A stretch of DNA of 64,000 nucleotides from JAOAFX01 sp964559225 (lineage in GTDB: Bacteria > Hydrothermota > Tepidihabitantia > SM23-42 > JAOAFX01): contig CAZLGA010000004.1 of the NCBI GenBank assembly GCA_964559225.1, positions 3,397 through 67,396 on the forward strand, read 5' to 3'. The notes below the pieces were generated by a model. That model was not told the DNA's origin, ran no database searches, and saw nothing but the letters and a program-made list of their open reading frames with translations. Numbering within the stretch: position 1 is the stretch's first letter; each line of letters opens with the position of its first letter. The translations under genes were made by a program, and so were the position numbers. Shown here one piece after another: positions 62,229 to 64,000 of this stretch.

Positions 62229-62699
62229 ATGGAACCATCCAACCATCTAACCAACCCACCATCAAACCCTACTTTTGAGCCGAAAATTGTTGCCTTCTGT
62301 TGTAACTGGTGTTCGTACCCTGCGGCTGACGGTGCGGGTGTAGCAAGGCTGCAGTATCCCACTAATATCAAAATTGTGCGGGTGATGTGTGGTGGTAGGG
62401 TGACGCCAGGGATGGTCTTGAAGGCATTTGAACTCGGTGCAGATGGCGTGCTTGTGGCAACCTGCCATTTTGAAGATTGCCATTACATTTTCGGCGCACG
62501 CAAGGCAGCTGATGTTCACAAAATCACTGAGAGGCTTGTAGCAATGCTCGGTATTGAACCGGAAAGATTAAAACTTGACTGGATATCCTCTGCGGAAGCA
62601 ATAAAATTTGCCAAGGTGGCGCAGGAACTTACCGAAGTAATAAGAAAATTAGGTCCGAGCAGGATTGTAAAAAATGCTACCTATGACCATAACATTTAA
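62229..62699 (+). CDS. mvhD: MvhD/HdrD-type hydrogenase iron-sulfur subunit
   Basis: 156 residues of the MvhD (FlpD) family: KIVAFCCNWCSYPAADGAG, NIKIVRVMCGGRVTPGMVLKAF, GADGVLVATCHFEDCHYIFG and the C-terminal ISSAEAIKFA. The Cys residues bind a [2Fe-2S] cluster that passes electrons to HdrA. The first 17 residues (PSNHLTNPPSNPTF) come from ACCATC-rich low-complexity DNA and are not normal for the family, though GGAGGG precedes this ATG and no other start is available. Confidence 0.92.
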   Translation: MEPSNHLTNPPSNPTFEPKIVAFCCNWCSYPAADGAGVARLQYPTNIKIVRVMCGGRVTPGMVLKAFELGADGVLVATCHFEDCHYIFGARKAADVHKITERLVAMLGIEPERLKLDWISSAEAIKFAKVAQELTEVIRKLGPSRIVKNATYDHNI

Positions 62700-62746
62700 C
62701 CCTGCTGGAAGTAAACCCACGCACTTAATACAAATTACAATGTGAT

Positions 62747-63895
62747 ATGAATCTATTAGAAATGATCAAAATTAGCCGTGCTCTGCTATGTCTTGAATGT
62801 GGAAAATGCACTGGAATATGTCCTGTCTCAAGATTCAATCATAATTATTCGCCAAGAATCTTACTTAATAGGACTTTGCGTAGCACAAATAATGATTTCT
62901 TAAAGGATAAAAATATTTGGGGTTGTTTGACCTGCCAGCTCTGTGATGAAATTTGTCCTGCAGGAATAAATTACATTGATTTGACCAAAGCAATAAGGCT
63001 GGAGGCGACGAAAATTGGTGAAGAGGTATTATGCTCACACGGTGGTGCAGCACAATCCCTGATGCGGATTATGTCGGCACCCAATCTTACTCCCAAACGA
63101 ATGGACTGGATTGATAAGAATTTGAAGATAAATGAAAATAGTGATACATTATATTTTATTGGTTGCGCTCCATTCTTTGATGTCTTGTTCAGCGATATTG
63201 GAGTGAATCCAACAACGAGTGTAAATGCGACTATAAAAATATTGAATCATTTAGGGGTGAGCCCGATTTTATTAAACGATGAGCGCTGCTGTGGTCATGA
63301 CTTATTATGGCAGGGTGATTTTGATAGCTTCAAAAAACTTGCCCTTTATAATATTCAAGCAATTAAAAAATCTGGCGTAAAAAAGATAATATTTTCGTGT
63401 CCTGAATGTTACCGAACATTCAAAATTGATTATCCAAAATATTTTGCTTTTAATATAGAAATGTATCATATTTCAGAGATAATTGCACGGGCAATCGGTG
63501 AGAGAAAAATCAGGTTAAAAGAATTTGATCGACTCGTAACATTTCAGGACCCTTGTAGATTGGGAAGACATATGAAAATCTATGATGAGCCAAGAAATGT
63601 AATTAAATCAATCCCGAAGATTGTATTGAAAGAGATGATGCATAACAGAAATCGGGCAATTTGCTGTGGGGTAAGCGCCTGGATGAATTGTTCAAATTAT
63701 TCAAAAAGGATTCAGATGACGAGATTGAAAGAAGCAAAAGATACCGGAGCGGATATACTCATTACTGCCTGTTCCAAGTGTGAAATTCATTTCAATTGTG
63801 CAATGAACGAGACTCCGGATGCTCAGCGACAGGAAGAGATAAAGATTGAAACGAAGAGCTTAGTGAGTCTTGTTGCAGAAGCAATTGTGGAATAA
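62747..63895 (+). CDS. HdrC-HdrB-like fusion: [4Fe-4S] plus two CCG domains
   Basis: 382 residues. The N-terminal HdrC-like part has two [4Fe-4S] motifs (CLECGKCTGICPVSR and CLTCQLCDEICPAG). The HdrB-like part has two cysteine-rich CCG domains: CAPFFD with ERCCGHDLLW and CPECYRTF, then DPCRLGRHM with CCGVSAWMNC and CSKCEIHFNC. These bind the non-cubane clusters of HdrB/HdrD. It should be the disulfide- or other acceptor-reducing subunit working with the HdrA-like protein; the acceptor is unknown. It could also be called HdrD-like. Confidence 0.88.
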   Translation: MNLLEMIKISRALLCLECGKCTGICPVSRFNHNYSPRILLNRTLRSTNNDFLKDKNIWGCLTCQLCDEICPAGINYIDLTKAIRLEATKIGEEVLCSHGGAAQSLMRIMSAPNLTPKRMDWIDKNLKINENSDTLYFIGCAPFFDVLFSDIGVNPTTSVNATIKILNHLGVSPILLNDERCCGHDLLWQGDFDSFKKLALYNIQAIKKSGVKKIIFSCPECYRTFKIDYPKYFAFNIEMYHISEIIARAIGERKIRLKEFDRLVTFQDPCRLGRHMKIYDEPRNVIKSIPKIVLKEMMHNRNRAICCGVSAWMNCSNYSKRIQMTRLKEAKDTGADILITACSKCEIHFNCAMNETPDAQRQEEIKIETKSLVSLVAEAIVE

Positions 63896-63915
63896 CAACG
63901 AAGAGAGGTTCTTTA

Positions 63916-64000
63916 GTGGAAAAAAGAAGCATCATCAATCCCCGCTTCTGTAAGAATTATAGCATCCGAAGTTCCCCACTTTGTAGCGTCCGACGCCCCC
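63916..64000 (+). CDS. Possible start of another gene, cut by window edge
   Basis: GTG at 63916 follows GAGAGG and opens a frame to the window edge (28 codons: EKRSIINPRFCKNYS...). Too short to identify. The end of this stretch (TAGCATCCGAAG and TAGCGTCCGACG) is partly repetitive, so it may equally be intergenic. Confidence 0.2.
   Translation, partial: MEKRSIINPRFCKNYSIRSSPLCSVRRP

Overview
The window reads as a chromosomal segment of an AT-rich, diderm (outer-membrane) bacterium. Support for two membranes comes from an LPS-export set (lptC, lptA, lptB), a lipid A type acyltransferase, a TonB-receptor-like barrel and another predicted barrel. Several large secreted proteins end in a FlgD-Ig / type IX secretion-like C-terminal domain, and there is a close PorX homologue. 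Together with GWxTD proteins and the HdrA/KOR genes this fits the FCB superphylum or a neighbouring candidate phylum such as WOR-3/Stahlbacteria. That placement is inference; no rRNA or phylogenetic marker was tested. No phage, insertion sequence or CRISPR array was seen.

Layout. Positions 1 to about 39.75 kb are almost entirely on the minus strand: two large subtilisin-like proteases flanking a gingipain-like (C25) protease; a leaderless hsp20-lon-GWxTD-GWxTD-NYN-PHP operon; a tRNA-Leu-tig-clpP-clpX operon that appears to continue into an unknown protein, a GAF-GGDEF protein, a histidine kinase and PorX; a frameshifted barrel gene; tRNA-Asp; a nucleoside kinase and a YggS-family protein; a palindromic/tandem-repeat region at 30.25-30.60 kb; small secreted proteins; and a minor-pilin operon ending in PilY1. 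Transcription switches to plus near 40 kb: DUF1844 and DUF2723 genes, a TonB-like receptor, an NtrC-type regulator, pyrG, the acyltransferase and lptCAB. From 51 kb comes an energy-metabolism block, korDABC and an HdrA/MvhD/HdrCB-like set, with a beta-propeller protein and a third subtilisin-like protease between them.

How the genes may work together. KOR oxidises or forms a 2-oxoacid (probably 2-oxoglutarate) with ferredoxin. The Hdr-like flavoprotein complex next to it is a plausible partner for re-routing those electrons. PorX and its adjacent kinase may control export of the proteins that carry the C-terminal sorting-like domain. The chaperone/protease genes (tig, clpPX, lon, hsp20) form two stress-response operons.

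Most notable signals. (1) The HdrA-like gene has an in-frame UGA at 59214-59216 exactly where a CxxC cysteine is expected, followed by a hairpin, so it is probably a selenoprotein that plain ORF calling truncates. (2) A consensus promoter and a strongly structured leader of about 225 nt lie upstream of korD. (3) At least seven genes have a near-consensus sigma-70 promoter whose predicted transcription start coincides with the start codon (leaderless mRNAs). (4) One of these leaderless genes has its signal peptide out of frame with its body at an A8 tract. (5) The third subtilisin gene has ACG where its start codon should be and a single in-frame TAG inside its catalytic domain.
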